Positions 55,579 to 64,000 of a DNA stretch of 64,000 nt are shown here, piece after piece (positions within the stretch are counted from its first letter, which is position 1; the number at the start of each line of letters is the position of its first letter). The translations under genes were made by a program, and so were the position numbers. Below the pieces are notes generated by a model, which ran no database searches, was not told the origin of the DNA, and saw only the letters and a program-made list of their open reading frames with translations. The stretch covers positions 248,001-312,000 of the forward strand of contig NZ_STGE01000009.1 of the NCBI RefSeq assembly GCF_005222675.1, in the 5' to 3' direction. This DNA is from Mycolicibacterium sp. CR10. GTDB lineage: Bacteria > Actinomycetota > Actinomycetes > Mycobacteriales > Mycobacteriaceae.

Positions 55579-56279
55579 GCGGCCGGTTGGTGCTGGTGCG
55601 GCACGGACAATCGCACGGCAACGTCGATCGGCGGCTGGACACCCGGCCGCCGGGAGCCGAGCTGACCGATCTCGGTCGCGATCAGGCGCGGGCGTTCGCC
55701 CGTTCCCTGCAGCAGCGTCCCGCGATGATCGCGCACTCGATCGCCACCCGTGCCGTCCAGACCGGCACCGAGATCAGTGCTGTGATCGGCGCGCACTTGC
55801 GCACGTCGACCGGCACCCATGAGTTCGACGGTCTCCACGAGGTGCAGGTCGGCGACCTGGAGAACCGCAGCGACGAGGACGCCCACGACGAGTTCAACGC
55901 CATCTACAGGCGCTGGCACTGCGGAGAGCTGGATGTCGCACTCCCGGGCGGCGAGACGGCCAACGACGTGCTCGACCGCTATGTGCCGGTGCTCGACCAG
56001 CTGAGGCTGCGCTACCTCGACGACGACGCGTTCCCCGGGGATATCGTGGTCGTCAGCCACGGCGCCGCCATCCGCCTCGTTTCGGCGGTGCTGGCCGGCG
56101 TCGACAGCGCCTTCGCCATCGACCACCACCTGGCGAACACGGAATCGGTAGTGCTCGCCCCGATCACCGACGGTCGCTGGAGCTGTGTGCAATGGGGGGC
56201 GCTGACCCCGCCCTTCGCGACGGCGCCCGCGGTGACGCAGACCCCCGAGTCGGCGCGCTCAGCCGACCCGATGGGCTGA
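55575..56279 (+). CDS. Histidine phosphatase (phosphoglycerate mutase-like, Rv3837c)
   Basis: 234-residue member of the histidine phosphatase superfamily. LVLVRHGQSHGNVDRRLDT supplies the phosphorylated His, ATRAVQTGTEIS the second contact, and VVSHGAAIRLVSA the second catalytic His. aaggagg precedes the ATG, which overlaps the pheA stop. The pheA neighbourhood agrees with Rv3837c. Whether it is a mutase or a phosphatase cannot be decided from sequence. Confidence 0.88.
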   Translation: MSGRLVLVRHGQSHGNVDRRLDTRPPGAELTDLGRDQARAFARSLQQRPAMIAHSIATRAVQTGTEISAVIGAHLRTSTGTHEFDGLHEVQVGDLENRSDEDAHDEFNAIYRRWHCGELDVALPGGETANDVLDRYVPVLDQLRLRYLDDDAFPGDIVVVSHGAAIRLVSAVLAGVDSAFAIDHHLANTESVVLAPITDGRWSCVQWGALTPPFATAPAVTQTPESARSADPMG

Positions 56280-56465
56280 GACCGCCCCCGGCAGCGCCGC
56301 ATCGCACGCGCAGCCGACGGCGATGCAGTCGATGTGCAGGGTGTGCGCTCCGTGCGGGGTGGCACAGCCGTCTTCGGTGCATTCGGCACGCCGATAGGCA
56401 TGGTGAATGAGCGCACCGTGGCAGTGCTCCAGGCCTGCCCGGCAGTCGCGGCACGCACTGGTCAT
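56259..56465 (-). CDS. Small cysteine/histidine-rich protein
   Basis: 68-residue protein with nine cysteines and several histidines: MTSACRDCRAGLEHCHG, ECTEDGCATPHGAHTLHIDC and GCACDA. The spacing suggests two zinc- or other metal-binding sites. Nothing suggests export. It overlaps the end of the convergent phosphatase gene by 21 bases and lies upstream of none of its neighbours in an operon. No ribosome-binding site is obvious, so confidence rests on composition and cysteine pairing. Confidence 0.55.
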   Translation of the reverse strand: MTSACRDCRAGLEHCHGALIHHAYRRAECTEDGCATPHGAHTLHIDCIAVGCACDAALPGAVSAHRVG

Positions 56466-56549
56466 GACCCGTTCATAGCACCTCACTGCGACGACTTCCG
56501 GTTGCCGCGCTGAGTCACTTCAGGGTCGGTCAGGGTCGATCGGGGTCGG

Positions 56550-56900
56550 TCAGGCCCAGCCCAATTCGTGCAGCCGCTCGTCGTCGATGCCGAAGTGGTG
56601 GGCGATTTCATGGATCACCGTGATCGCCACCTCGTCGACGACCTCGGCGTCGCTGTTACAGACGTCGAGCAGGGCCTCGCGGTAGATCGTGATCGTGTCG
56701 GGCAGCGACCCGCCGTACCACGAATCACGCTCGGTCAGCGCGATGCCTTCGTAGAGGCCGAGCAGGTCCGGCTCGTCGGCGTTGCGGTCGGCGACCAGGA
56801 TCACCACGTTGTCGATCGCGGCGGCCAGGTCGGGCGGGACGAGATCGAGCGCGTCTCCCACCAATTCGTCGAACCGTTGCGGAGTCATCCGCACGGCCAC
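56550..56900 (-). CDS. Minimal zincin metallopeptidase (Rv3836-like)
   Basis: 116-residue protein of the one-domain zincin family. The zinc motif is HEIAHHFGIDDERLHELGW at residues 97-115, with the first two histidines and Glu98 as usual. The rest is a compact alpha/beta domain (RFDELVGDALDLVPPDL, VVILVADRN). Peptidase activity is inferred from the motif. GTG start 3 bases after the Rv3835-like stop on the same strand, so coupled. Confidence 0.83.
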   Translation of the reverse strand: MAVRMTPQRFDELVGDALDLVPPDLAAAIDNVVILVADRNADEPDLLGLYEGIALTERDSWYGGSLPDTITIYREALLDVCNSDAEVVDEVAITVIHEIAHHFGIDDERLHELGWA

Positions 56901-56903
56901 CGG

Positions 56904-58304
56904 TTAGATCCCCGGCGGTGGCGGTGCCGGCGGCAGTGGCACGGCCGGCGGACCTGGCACGGGAGCGGGCGGCGGCACCAACGGGTCGATCGGTGCGCCG
57001 GGCGGCGGCGGGGCCGGCGCCGGGGGCGGACCGTTGAGGAAGGTGTTGCCGCCGCCCTCCGGAGGAGGCGGGTCAGCCGGCGGCGCCTGCTGCTCCGACG
57101 TCGGGCCGGTCACGGTGGCCTGCTGCGGCATGTGCTGCGTCTGGTCGCTCTGACTCGAACTGCCGTCATCGGACGACGATCCTGTCGAGCCGCTAGACCC
57201 TGTCGACTGCGACGAGCTGCTGCTGCTCGACGACGGAACATCGGGTATCGGGATCGGCGGCAGGTTGAGCCGCTCCTCGGGAATGTCCGGCGGGGGGACC
57301 GGCGGCTGGCCGTTGATCATCAGCGGGCCCTTGGCGCTGTTCAGCAGCGTCGACCACCCGCCGTTGCCCAGCGTGGCACCGATGCTGCACGACACCTGAT
57401 GGCTGCCCGCGGCCCAGCTCGGCAGCGACACGGTGCTGTAGATCAGCGTCAGCGTGGTGTTCCGCAGCTCGATCGGAGCCAAATACGCGTCCGTCATCTT
57501 GGTGCAGGTGTCCTTGATGAAGGTGTCCTGCTCGGGCTCGGGGGGCAGGCCGGTGGGGAACTTCTCGGCGAGGTTGACCGCCCCGGTCACCTCCATCGCG
57601 TGCGGTGCCGCGCAGTCGACCGGGATGTCGGTGGGCTGGTTGGTGGCCGGGTCGATGCCCAGACAGGTGCCCGGCGGCCACACCTTGGACTGGTCGATGT
57701 CGGCGACCTTGCCCGTGAACGCCAGCTGCTGGTTGCCCGCGCCGGGCAACTGCAGGCCGCACAGCATCCTGCGCTCACCGGACTGCCGCCACGCCTTGTC
57801 GCCGGACCACAGCATGCTGATCGTGAACTTGCTGTTCGGGTCGAAGCGGGCGCCCAGGTACCGTTTCACGGCCGCCGAGCACTGCTCCTGGCTGATCTGT
57901 TGGATTCGTCCGGCGGACGGGGGCGCTGCGTCGGGTCCGTACTCGCTTCCCGGGAAGGTGCGCATGTCCACCGACTCGGCGACCTCGAATCGGTGCTCTT
58001 CGGTGCAGTCGACGATCTCGGCCGCGTCGGGGGTCCGGTCCGGCCAGTTGAGGCAGTTCCCGCTCTTGGCATGGTCGAAGGTGTCGTTGCCGCGGGGGCC
58101 GAGGGAGATCGCGTTGGCGGTGAGGTTGCCCGCCCGGTCGGACTGGGGCAGCGCGGTGATCACCCCGGCGATCAACAAGCCGCCCAGCGCGGTGAGCAGC
58201 AGGGCGCGACGGGTCGACTCAGCCTGAAGGCTGCGCCACCACGGTGTTGCGGCGGGCGTCGAGCCTTCCTCAGGGCGTGCGGGTGCCTCGGACATCAGCT
58301 CCAT
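56904..58304 (-). CDS. Septum-formation family membrane protein (Rv3835-like)
   Basis: 466-residue protein close in size to Rv3835 (449). A cytosolic N-terminus of about 30 residues, one transmembrane helix (RALLLTALGGLLIAGVITAL) and an extracytoplasmic part with two cysteine-containing septum_form repeats (GNCLNWPDRTPDAAEIVDC, GTCLGIDPATNQPTDIPVDC). The C-terminal 130 residues are Ser runs and proline-rich. It is probably an envelope protein; a division role rests on the domain name only. ATG at 58304, with 58295 as alternative. Diverges from serS. Confidence 0.82.
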   Translation of the reverse strand: MELMSEAPARPEEGSTPAATPWWRSLQAESTRRALLLTALGGLLIAGVITALPQSDRAGNLTANAISLGPRGNDTFDHAKSGNCLNWPDRTPDAAEIVDCTEEHRFEVAESVDMRTFPGSEYGPDAAPPSAGRIQQISQEQCSAAVKRYLGARFDPNSKFTISMLWSGDKAWRQSGERRMLCGLQLPGAGNQQLAFTGKVADIDQSKVWPPGTCLGIDPATNQPTDIPVDCAAPHAMEVTGAVNLAEKFPTGLPPEPEQDTFIKDTCTKMTDAYLAPIELRNTTLTLIYSTVSLPSWAAGSHQVSCSIGATLGNGGWSTLLNSAKGPLMINGQPPVPPPDIPEERLNLPPIPIPDVPSSSSSSSSQSTGSSGSTGSSSDDGSSSQSDQTQHMPQQATVTGPTSEQQAPPADPPPPEGGGNTFLNGPPPAPAPPPPGAPIDPLVPPPAPVPGPPAVPLPPAPPPPGI

Positions 58305-58427
58305 TGTGACAGGCGTGTCAGGTGCTGTGACAAGTGATGCAGCTGTAACGTTATCCGACTGAGCCGCGGCGGCCGGCGACATCGACAGTTGTGCTGGACG
58401 GTCGGGCCACCACGTAGGGTTTTGGCC

Positions 58428-59693
58428 GTGATCGACCTGAAGGTGCTGCGAGAGAACCCCGACGCGGTGCGCGCATCGCAACAGGCCCGCGGCGAGGATC
58501 CGGGGCTCGTCGACGCCCTCACCGAAGCCGACGTCATGCGGCGGACCGCGATTTCGGCCGCCGATAATCTGCGCGCCGAGCAGAAGTCGGCCAGCAAGCT
58601 GGTGGGTAAGGCCGGCCCCGATGAGCGGCCCGCGCTGCTGGCCGCGGCCAAAGAGCTCGCCGAGAAGGTCAAGGCCGCTGAATCCGCGCAGTCCGAGGCC
58701 GAGAAGGCTTATACCGCAGCGCATATGGCGATCTCGAACGTCATCATCGACGGCGTCCCCGCAGGCGGGGAAGACGACTTCGTGGTGCTGGACACCGTGG
58801 GGGAGCCGCCAGCCGTCGAGAACCCGAAGGATCACCTGGAACTGGGTGAATCTCTGGGCCTGATCGACATGGAGCGCGGCGCCAAGGTGTCCGGGTCCCG
58901 GTTCTACTTCCTCACCGGTGTGGGGGCGTTGCTGCAGCTCGGTCTGCTCCAGCTCGCGGTGCGCGTCGCCGTGGACAACGGCTTCACGCTGATGGTGCCG
59001 CCGGTGCTGGTCCGCCCGGAGGTCATGGCGGGCACCGGCTTCCTCGGCGCGCACGCCGACGAGGTCTACCACCTCGAGGCCGACGACATGTACCTCGTCG
59101 GTACCTCGGAGGTGCCGTTGGCCGGCTACCACGCCAACGAGATCCTGGACCTGTCGGACGGGCCGAAGCGGTACGCCGGCTGGTCGACGTGCTTCCGGCG
59201 CGAGGCGGGCAGCTACGGCAAGGACACCCGGGGCATCATCCGCGTTCACCAGTTCGACAAGGTGGAGGGCTTCGTCTACTGCAGGCCGGAGGAAGCCGAG
59301 GCCGAGCACGAGCGGCTGCTGGGGTGGCAGCGCCAGATGCTCGCCCACATCGAGGTGCCCTATCGGGTGATCGATATCGCGGCCGGGGACCTCGGGTCGT
59401 CGGCGGCCCGCAAGTTCGACTGCGAGGCGTGGGTGCCGACGCAGCGCACCTACCGGGAGCTGACGTCCACGTCGAACTGCACGACGTTCCAGGCGAGGCG
59501 GCTGTCGGTGCGCTACCGCGACGAGAACGGCAAGCCGCAGACCGCCGCGACGCTCAACGGCACCCTGGCCACCACCCGGTGGCTGGTGGCGATACTCGAA
59601 AACCATCAGCAGCCCGACGGCAGCGTGCGCGTTCCGGAGGCTCTGGTGCCCTATGTCGGAACGTCGGTGCTCGAACCCGGGAGGAAGAAGTGA
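58428..59693 (+). CDS. serS: Seryl-tRNA synthetase
   Basis: 421-residue class II aminoacyl-tRNA synthetase. The N-terminal coiled-coil tRNA-binding arm covers about residues 25-105 ([35 protein letters not shown]). Motif 2 is [28 protein letters not shown], and motif 3 is [15 protein letters not shown]. It charges tRNA-Ser, and also tRNA-Sec where present. GTG start at 58428. The stop overlaps the next gene (GTGA). Confidence 0.97.
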   Translation: MIDLKVLRENPDAVRASQQARGEDPGLVDALTEADVMRRTAISAADNLRAEQKSASKLVGKAGPDERPALLAAAKELAEKVKAAESAQSEAEKAYTAAHMAISNVIIDGVPAGGEDDFVVLDTVGEPPAVENPKDHLELGESLGLIDMERGAKVSGSRFYFLTGVGALLQLGLLQLAVRVAVDNGFTLMVPPVLVRPEVMAGTGFLGAHADEVYHLEADDMYLVGTSEVPLAGYHANEILDLSDGPKRYAGWSTCFRREAGSYGKDTRGIIRVHQFDKVEGFVYCRPEEAEAEHERLLGWQRQMLAHIEVPYRVIDIAAGDLGSSAARKFDCEAWVPTQRTYRELTSTSNCTTFQARRLSVRYRDENGKPQTAATLNGTLATTRWLVAILENHQQPDGSVRVPEALVPYVGTSVLEPGRKK

Positions 59694-60493
59694 TCGAACT
59701 GCAGGACGACGAACTGCGAACGTGGTTCGGATTCGGTGTCGCGGGCAACTTCGCCGGGCATCTGGAACAGGCGGGCGAGGCGGCCGACTTCGTCAACGTC
59801 ACCTCCGAAGGAGAGGCGCCCAAGGGCATCTTTCCCTGGTACGCACCGGGTTCCGACAGCTTCCTCGGTGAGTTCCCGCTGTCGCACGACGCCATCAAGC
59901 TGCCCGAGAGTGACACTCCGCTGAACCTGCAGATCGAGCCGGAGGTCGGGCTGGCATGCGAGGTCACGTGGGCGGGTGACACGGTGTCGTCGCTGCAGCC
60001 ATTTGCGCTCGGCGCGTTCAACGACTGCTCGATCCGGCGGCCCAATGCGCCGAAGATCAGCCACAAGAAGAACTGGGGGCCGGCCTCCAAAGGTGTTGCG
60101 CGGCAGTTCTTCGACATCAGCGACCTGACACCTGACGGGCCCACCGCCACGTTGCGCCTGGTGTGCCACCTGCGGACGGCAGACGGGCAGGAACACGAGT
60201 ACGGGGTCGACAGTACGCTGCTGGGGTACTCCTACTACGGCGAGGTGTTGCTGGACTGGATCGTCGGTCGCCTCGCCAATCAGAAGGGCTCCCCGGACAC
60301 TCCGCTGGAGGACGTCGGTGCGTTGATGGTCGCCAGTGGGCATCCGTCGAAGGTGCTCATCGGGATCGGCGCCACCCGGTACACGCCGCTGGGCGAGTCG
60401 ACCTACCTGCAGCCCGGCGACCAGGCCGTGGTGCGCGTGTACGACACCGCCAGTGACGCATATTCCGAACTGCGCCAAACGGTTTCGGGGTAG
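59690..60493 (+). CDS. DUF5718 family protein
   Basis: 267-residue protein of the DUF5718 type. It begins [33 protein letters not shown] and continues [48 protein letters not shown]. The fold resembles fumarylacetoacetase-like beta-sandwich proteins, but no catalytic set can be assigned. GTG start overlaps the serS stop and is preceded by gggagg inside serS. Function unknown. Confidence 0.7.
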   Translation: MIELQDDELRTWFGFGVAGNFAGHLEQAGEAADFVNVTSEGEAPKGIFPWYAPGSDSFLGEFPLSHDAIKLPESDTPLNLQIEPEVGLACEVTWAGDTVSSLQPFALGAFNDCSIRRPNAPKISHKKNWGPASKGVARQFFDISDLTPDGPTATLRLVCHLRTADGQEHEYGVDSTLLGYSYYGEVLLDWIVGRLANQKGSPDTPLEDVGALMVASGHPSKVLIGIGATRYTPLGESTYLQPGDQAVVRVYDTASDAYSELRQTVSG

Positions 60494-60531
60494 GTGGCGA
60501 TGAGCGCTTGCGTGAAGAGCAGAGGGCAGCG

Positions 60532-61518
60532 ATGAGCGGCACGGTGACGCAGCTCTGGCGCTACCCGGTGAAGTCGATGGGCGGGTCCGCGGTGGACGAG
60601 TTGCGCATCGACCGACGTGGCGTGCACGCCGACCGACTGTGGGCGATCCGCGACCTCGAGCACGACATCACCGCGTCCGCGCGCAGGATGCCCGCCCTTC
60701 TGGGATGTTCTGCACGTTATGCGACCGAACCGGGTCCGGACGCGGGTCCGGGCAACGCGCCGGAAGTGATCATCACGATGCCGGATGGCACCGAATTGTC
60801 CAGTGCAGATCCGGAAATCGATCGGATCCTGTCGGAGGTACTCGGACGCGAGGTGCGACTGACCGCACTGCCGCCGCGCGACGACACCAGCCTGCACCGG
60901 CTGTCGGTGCGCCAGACCCGCGCCAACTACTCGCCCACCGAGGTGCGCCGCGACTTCGGCCTCAGCGACCAGGAGGCGCTGCCCGACACCTCGGTCTTCT
61001 CCACCAAGCAGGTTCTCACGCTGGCCCGGTATGCCACGCCGCCAGGCACTTTCGTCGACCTGAGCCCGGTACATGTGTTGAGCACGAACAGCCTGGCATC
61101 CCTGTCGAACGACGGGACACCCTACGATGTGCGCCGCTTCCGGCCCAACGTGCTGGTCACCCTCGACGAGACAGGCGACGGGTATCCGGAGGCCGGATGG
61201 GTCGGCGGCGACGTCGAGTTCGGCTCCGCGGCACTGCGGGTCACCAATCAGACCATCCGGTGTGTGGTGCCTACCCGTCCGCAACCAGAACTCGAACTCG
61301 ACCGCAGGCTGACGCGCCGGCTGGCCGAGAGCACCGACCGCTTCCTCGGGGTGTACGCCGACGTCACCGCCCCCGGCGTGGTGCGCATCGGGGACGCGGT
61401 CCGGGTACGTGAGCCTGCGTCGCCCGGCGTGGTCCGCAGGGCCGCGGCGGCCGCGGGCCACACCGCGATGCGCCAGGTCCAGCGGGTGCTCGAGGCCACC
61501 GTCCTGCGCGAGCGATGA
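60532..61518 (+). CDS. MOSC-domain molybdenum cofactor sulfurase-like protein
   Basis: 328-residue protein with an N-terminal MOSC_N beta barrel (VTQLWRYPVKSMGGSAVDEL) and a C-terminal MOSC domain. Cys244 in NQTIRCVVPTRPQPEL is the position of the molybdenum-binding Cys in mARC-type proteins. FRPNVLVTLDETG precedes it. Likely carries Moco and acts as reductase or sulfur carrier; substrate unknown. ATG at 60532; the frame start at 60508 is not supported by a ribosome-binding site. Confidence 0.85.
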   Translation: MSGTVTQLWRYPVKSMGGSAVDELRIDRRGVHADRLWAIRDLEHDITASARRMPALLGCSARYATEPGPDAGPGNAPEVIITMPDGTELSSADPEIDRILSEVLGREVRLTALPPRDDTSLHRLSVRQTRANYSPTEVRRDFGLSDQEALPDTSVFSTKQVLTLARYATPPGTFVDLSPVHVLSTNSLASLSNDGTPYDVRRFRPNVLVTLDETGDGYPEAGWVGGDVEFGSAALRVTNQTIRCVVPTRPQPELELDRRLTRRLAESTDRFLGVYADVTAPGVVRIGDAVRVREPASPGVVRRAAAAAGHTAMRQVQRVLEATVLRER

Positions 61519-61525
61519 CGGGACG

Positions 61526-61867
61526 CTAGCGGGTCTGCCTCAGGAAGTCCTCGAGCAGATCGACGAACTGGGTGGGGTGCACCGGTGTGCACGCCGGGTC
61601 GGGATAGGTCCCCGGCACATCCAGGGTGACCAGCGTCGACTTCAGCGGCCTGCGCACATCCAGCGGCAACCAGTGCCGTAGATCGGAACTGCCCCAGATG
61701 CGAAACCGCTGCATGAACAGCCCGAGCGGGCTGGTGCGGTAGCCGCGGATGTCGCGCAGCGGGATGATCTTCGACGTCCCCGACGGAAAGTGGTAGCGGC
61801 GCAACGTCAGCGCTTCCCGATCGAGCTGTATCAGGCCGTCGTCGTAGAACCGCGGCGGGGCGCTCAC
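61526..61867 (-). CDS. Small PH-like-fold protein (Rv3819-like)
   Basis: 113-residue protein with alternating strands: GLIQLDREALTLRRYHFPSGTSKIIPLRDIRGYRT, then FRIWGSSDLRHWLPLDVRRP and STLVTLDVPG, and a C-terminal helix VDLLEDFLRQ. The pattern resembles a bacterial PH-like domain, which is an inference. The GTG start overlaps the stop of the Rieske/metallo-hydrolase gene, so they are expressed together. About the size recalled for Rv3819. Confidence 0.65.
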   Translation of the reverse strand: MSAPPRFYDDGLIQLDREALTLRRYHFPSGTSKIIPLRDIRGYRTSPLGLFMQRFRIWGSSDLRHWLPLDVRRPLKSTLVTLDVPGTYPDPACTPVHPTQFVDLLEDFLRQTR

Positions 61868-63414
61868 AGCTTCTCGGATCGCAGTTCGTGTCCCTTCGAC
61901 GTCAGGCACCTGCCGTTCTGCAGATTCCACTGCCACCCGTGCAGATTGCACGTCAGCGTGGTGCCCTCCACGACGCCGAACTTCGACAGGTCGGCCTTCA
62001 GATGCGGGCAGCGACGCTGAATCTCCCAGCCGTCCAACGTGATCGACGCGGTATCGTCGTGCGCTTCGGCGAACCAGCCGTCGGCGTAGGCGATCCGCTC
62101 GTCGGTCAGGCACTTGAAGAACGTGTACAGGTACTCGTTGTAGCCCCCGACCCGCCATGCGGTGAAACGGGTGGACAGGAAGATGGTGTTCACCCAGTCG
62201 GGCTCGCGGTCGCGCACGACCGTGCGTACCAACTCGGGTGGGATGCCGAAGCCGTAGCGGAATTTCTCATCCGGGATCGGTTCGCGCACTGCACGTTTCG
62301 GAAAGTCCAGCACCACCGTCTCGGGTCCGATGCGCAGCTCGACCGGATAGCCTATGCCGTCGCAGATCTGGTCGCTGGCCAGCATGATCGGTTCGAAGAG
62401 TTCGCGCAGCGGCTCCAGCAGAGGCTCTCCGGCCGCGGGTGCCCAGCCGGCCTTCTCCGCGGCGAGCACCGGCGCCATCCGCTCGGCGAACGCGGCGATG
62501 TAGTCGGCCTTGCCGGTCGTGAAGATCGCGCGCACCTCGTCGTCGGGAATCGGGTGGGTGAGCGAATTGAGCTGTGAGCCGGTGAATTCCGCGGTCGATC
62601 CCGGGATCATCAGCAGGCCGCCGTCGTGACCGTGCGCCGTCATCTGGTCCAGGAACACCACCTGGTCGGGGAAGATGTTGGCCGGATCGTCGTGGTCGTC
62701 GTTGAGGTCGCGCAACTCCGGGTCGAGAAAGCACGGCGGGCCGGCCGACGGGATCACCCAGGTCGCGCCGACCTGCGCGATGTACTGCCTGCAGCGGTCC
62801 ATCCCGCGTTGCCGCTTCTGGGTCCCGAACGCCTCCTTGGCCCGGGCCGGCATGTCGTAGACCATCGGGTACCAGATCGCCCCCGAATACTGCAGCATGT
62901 GCACGTCGATCTGGCCGAAATCGGTGTGCAGCACGTCCAGGTCGATGGGCCGGGCATCGTTCATGTTGAAGGCGACGGTCTCCCCGTCGTCGACGACCAG
63001 GCCGGAATCGCCGATGGGCCCGTCGGCGGGCGCGCGCAGCGCGATGATCATCACGTCCAGGTCGCCCTTGGGCCCGCTCACCCGGTGTTTGACCGAGTCG
63101 GTGGTCTCGAAGAACCGGTGGAAGCCCAGCTTCTCCAACTCGCGCCGCAGGTCGGGCACCGGGAAGTCCGGAAGCAGCACGACGGCGTCCTTGTTGACAT
63201 GTTCGGCCAGGTTCTGCGGGTCGAAGTGGTCCTTGTGCAGGTGCGAGACGTACAGATAGTCGACCTCGCCGAGCGCCGTCCAGTCGAGCGTGCGGTTGTC
63301 GGGAAACGGGAACCACGACGCGAAGTACGCCGGGTTCACCCAGGGATCGCACAGGATGCTTCCGGCCTTGGTGTCGATGCGGAAGCCGGCGTGGCCGACG
63401 CTCGTGACCTGCAC
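61864..63414 (-). CDS. Metallo-beta-lactamase-fold protein with C-terminal Rieske domain (Rv3818-like)
   Basis: 516-residue fusion. The N-terminal half is a metallo-beta-lactamase fold with VSHLHKDHFD (His58, His60, Asp62, His63) and a distant set of conserved His/Asp residues. The last 50 residues hold a Rieske [2Fe-2S] site: Cys469-x-His471 and Cys489-x2-His492. A Rieske domain joined to a metallo-hydrolase recalls CMP-N-acetylneuraminate hydroxylase, though the domain order is reversed here. Substrate unknown. The size and neighbours agree with Rv3818. Confidence 0.82.
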   Translation of the reverse strand: MQVTSVGHAGFRIDTKAGSILCDPWVNPAYFASWFPFPDNRTLDWTALGEVDYLYVSHLHKDHFDPQNLAEHVNKDAVVLLPDFPVPDLRRELEKLGFHRFFETTDSVKHRVSGPKGDLDVMIIALRAPADGPIGDSGLVVDDGETVAFNMNDARPIDLDVLHTDFGQIDVHMLQYSGAIWYPMVYDMPARAKEAFGTQKRQRGMDRCRQYIAQVGATWVIPSAGPPCFLDPELRDLNDDHDDPANIFPDQVVFLDQMTAHGHDGGLLMIPGSTAEFTGSQLNSLTHPIPDDEVRAIFTTGKADYIAAFAERMAPVLAAEKAGWAPAAGEPLLEPLRELFEPIMLASDQICDGIGYPVELRIGPETVVLDFPKRAVREPIPDEKFRYGFGIPPELVRTVVRDREPDWVNTIFLSTRFTAWRVGGYNEYLYTFFKCLTDERIAYADGWFAEAHDDTASITLDGWEIQRRCPHLKADLSKFGVVEGTTLTCNLHGWQWNLQNGRCLTSKGHELRSEKL

Positions 63415-63452
63415 AGATATCCCCTCTGGTGGCTGCTTGCTCGCCGCCCAGC

Positions 63453-64000
63453 TTAGCCGGGTGCTGCAGGCTCGTCGTTCCAGCGGCCCCGGTAGTGGGC
63501 GATGCGCTCCCTGTCGGGGGGTGCCCCATACGCGTCGAGCAGCACGGCTTCATAGTCCCGGTCGTCCGCGGTCGGGTAGTTCCAGTCCAGTGACATCGTC
63601 GCGATCGCCAGGTCCGCCCAGCGGTCGGCGACGCCGAGGTCGCCCAGATCGACATGCCCACTGAAGGTGCCGTCGTCGCCCATCAGCGTGTTGGGAGCGC
63701 AGGCGTCGCCGTGGCACACCACCAGCCGGTCGGCCGGTGGCCCGGCGCCGCCCACCCAGGACGGGCGGCCGAACGGGCAGGCGTCGACCGGCAATGCGTC
63801 GTGCAATTCGCGCAGACCCGCACCGATGGCCCGTGCCGCCACCTCGGGCCGGTCAGACCAGAGTGCGTCGACTGCCGAGCGTCCCGGCAGCGCGGAGGTC
63901 CACAGCCAGCCGGGACCAGAGTCCAGCACCGTCGGGACCGCGGCGTAGGAACGCGCCCACTGCAGTCGCTGCACTTCGGCATCCAGCAGGCGTGGGGCGT
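63453..64000 (-). CDS. Aminoglycoside phosphotransferase-like kinase (5' end outside window)
   Basis: C-terminal part of an APH/choline kinase-like phosphotransferase. The frame is open to base 64000 (reading ...RLLDAEVQRLQW), so the start lies outside the window. Catalytic loop VVCHGDACAPNTL and metal-binding HVDLGDLGVADRWADLA are intact. Substrate unknown; many actinobacterial members are not resistance enzymes. Same strand as the Rieske gene with a 38-base gap, matching Rv3817. Confidence 0.82.
   Translation of the reverse strand, partial: APRLLDAEVQRLQWARSYAAVPTVLDSGPGWLWTSALPGRSAVDALWSDRPEVAARAIGAGLRELHDALPVDACPFGRPSWVGGAGPPADRLVVCHGDACAPNTLMGDDGTFSGHVDLGDLGVADRWADLAIATMSLDWNYPTADDRDYEAVLLDAYGAPPDRERIAHYRGRWNDEPAAPG

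Noticed and set aside
58305..59606. Upstream extension of the Rv3835-like frame to 59606
   Set aside because: It crosses serS antisense. The signal for a start at 58304 and the family length fit better.

Overview
This is a high-GC actinobacterial chromosome segment from a mycobacterium, most likely an environmental or fast-growing Mycolicibacterium. The signature genes are mycobacterial: ethA/ethR, espR, an Rv3852-type hns, bfrB, glpQ1, pheA, serS, gltBD, cyp138 and an M. smegmatis-type dps. Regulatory sites also fit: LexA/SOS boxes, a KstR-type palindrome and an IdeR box. Comparisons with M. tuberculosis (Rv numbers) are from memory of that genome, not from a search. I saw no rRNA, tRNA, insertion sequence, prophage or CRISPR array.

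Layout. 1-4195: end of a FadD35-like acyl-CoA ligase, a C39-like cysteine-peptidase candidate, a PaiB-like protein, L-2-hydroxyglutarate oxidase, an SOS-controlled DUF222 fragment and an F420/FMN-type oxidoreductase. 4265-8677: a small biosynthetic cluster (glycosyltransferase, methyltransferase, terpene-cyclase-like alpha/alpha barrel, second methyltransferase) with a TetR regulator. Near-identical palindromes sit at the promoter of the glycosyltransferase operon and at the TetR gene's own promoter. 8697-20774: a block resembling Rv0135c-Rv0143c (TetR, cyp138, msrA plus msrB, Rv0138/0139/0140/0142/0143c-like genes, dps). It includes a consensus KstR box in front of an NTF2-like/3-beta-HSD-like pair.

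21413-63414 runs through the gltB-to-serS neighbourhood, inverted relative to M. tuberculosis, with extra genes inserted: gltBD, a 46-codon small ORF, an LLM oxidoreductase, an ArsR-SulP operon, a PHP protein, a large secreted beta-propeller protein, DinB3-type polymerase, ethR/ethA, rraA, hns, a copC/copD cluster and the Rv3850 homologue. Then comes a plus-strand insert (proline-rich repeat surface protein, ImmA/IrrE metallopeptidase, DUF6545-type membrane protein) next to espR. After the Rv3847 homologue, the site where M. tuberculosis has sodA carries a nickel superoxide dismutase and its maturation protease. The rest is Rv3843c/glpQ1/bfrB/LCP/CPBP/DUF2470/pheA/phosphoglycerate mutase/zincin/Rv3835/serS, a MOSC protein, and Rv3819-Rv3817-like genes at the right edge.

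Functional themes: redox and metal homeostasis (msrAB, dps, sodN/sodX, bfrB and an IdeR-controlled DUF2470 protein, copCD), nitrogen assimilation (gltBD), DNA damage response (two genes whose start codons lie inside LexA boxes), lipid/steroid metabolism (fadD35, KstR-linked pair, cyp138) and cell envelope (LCP, Rv3835, proline-rich and beta-propeller proteins). The least explained parts are the palindrome-linked glycosyltransferase cluster and the proline-rich/ImmA-IrrE/DUF6545 insert beside espR.
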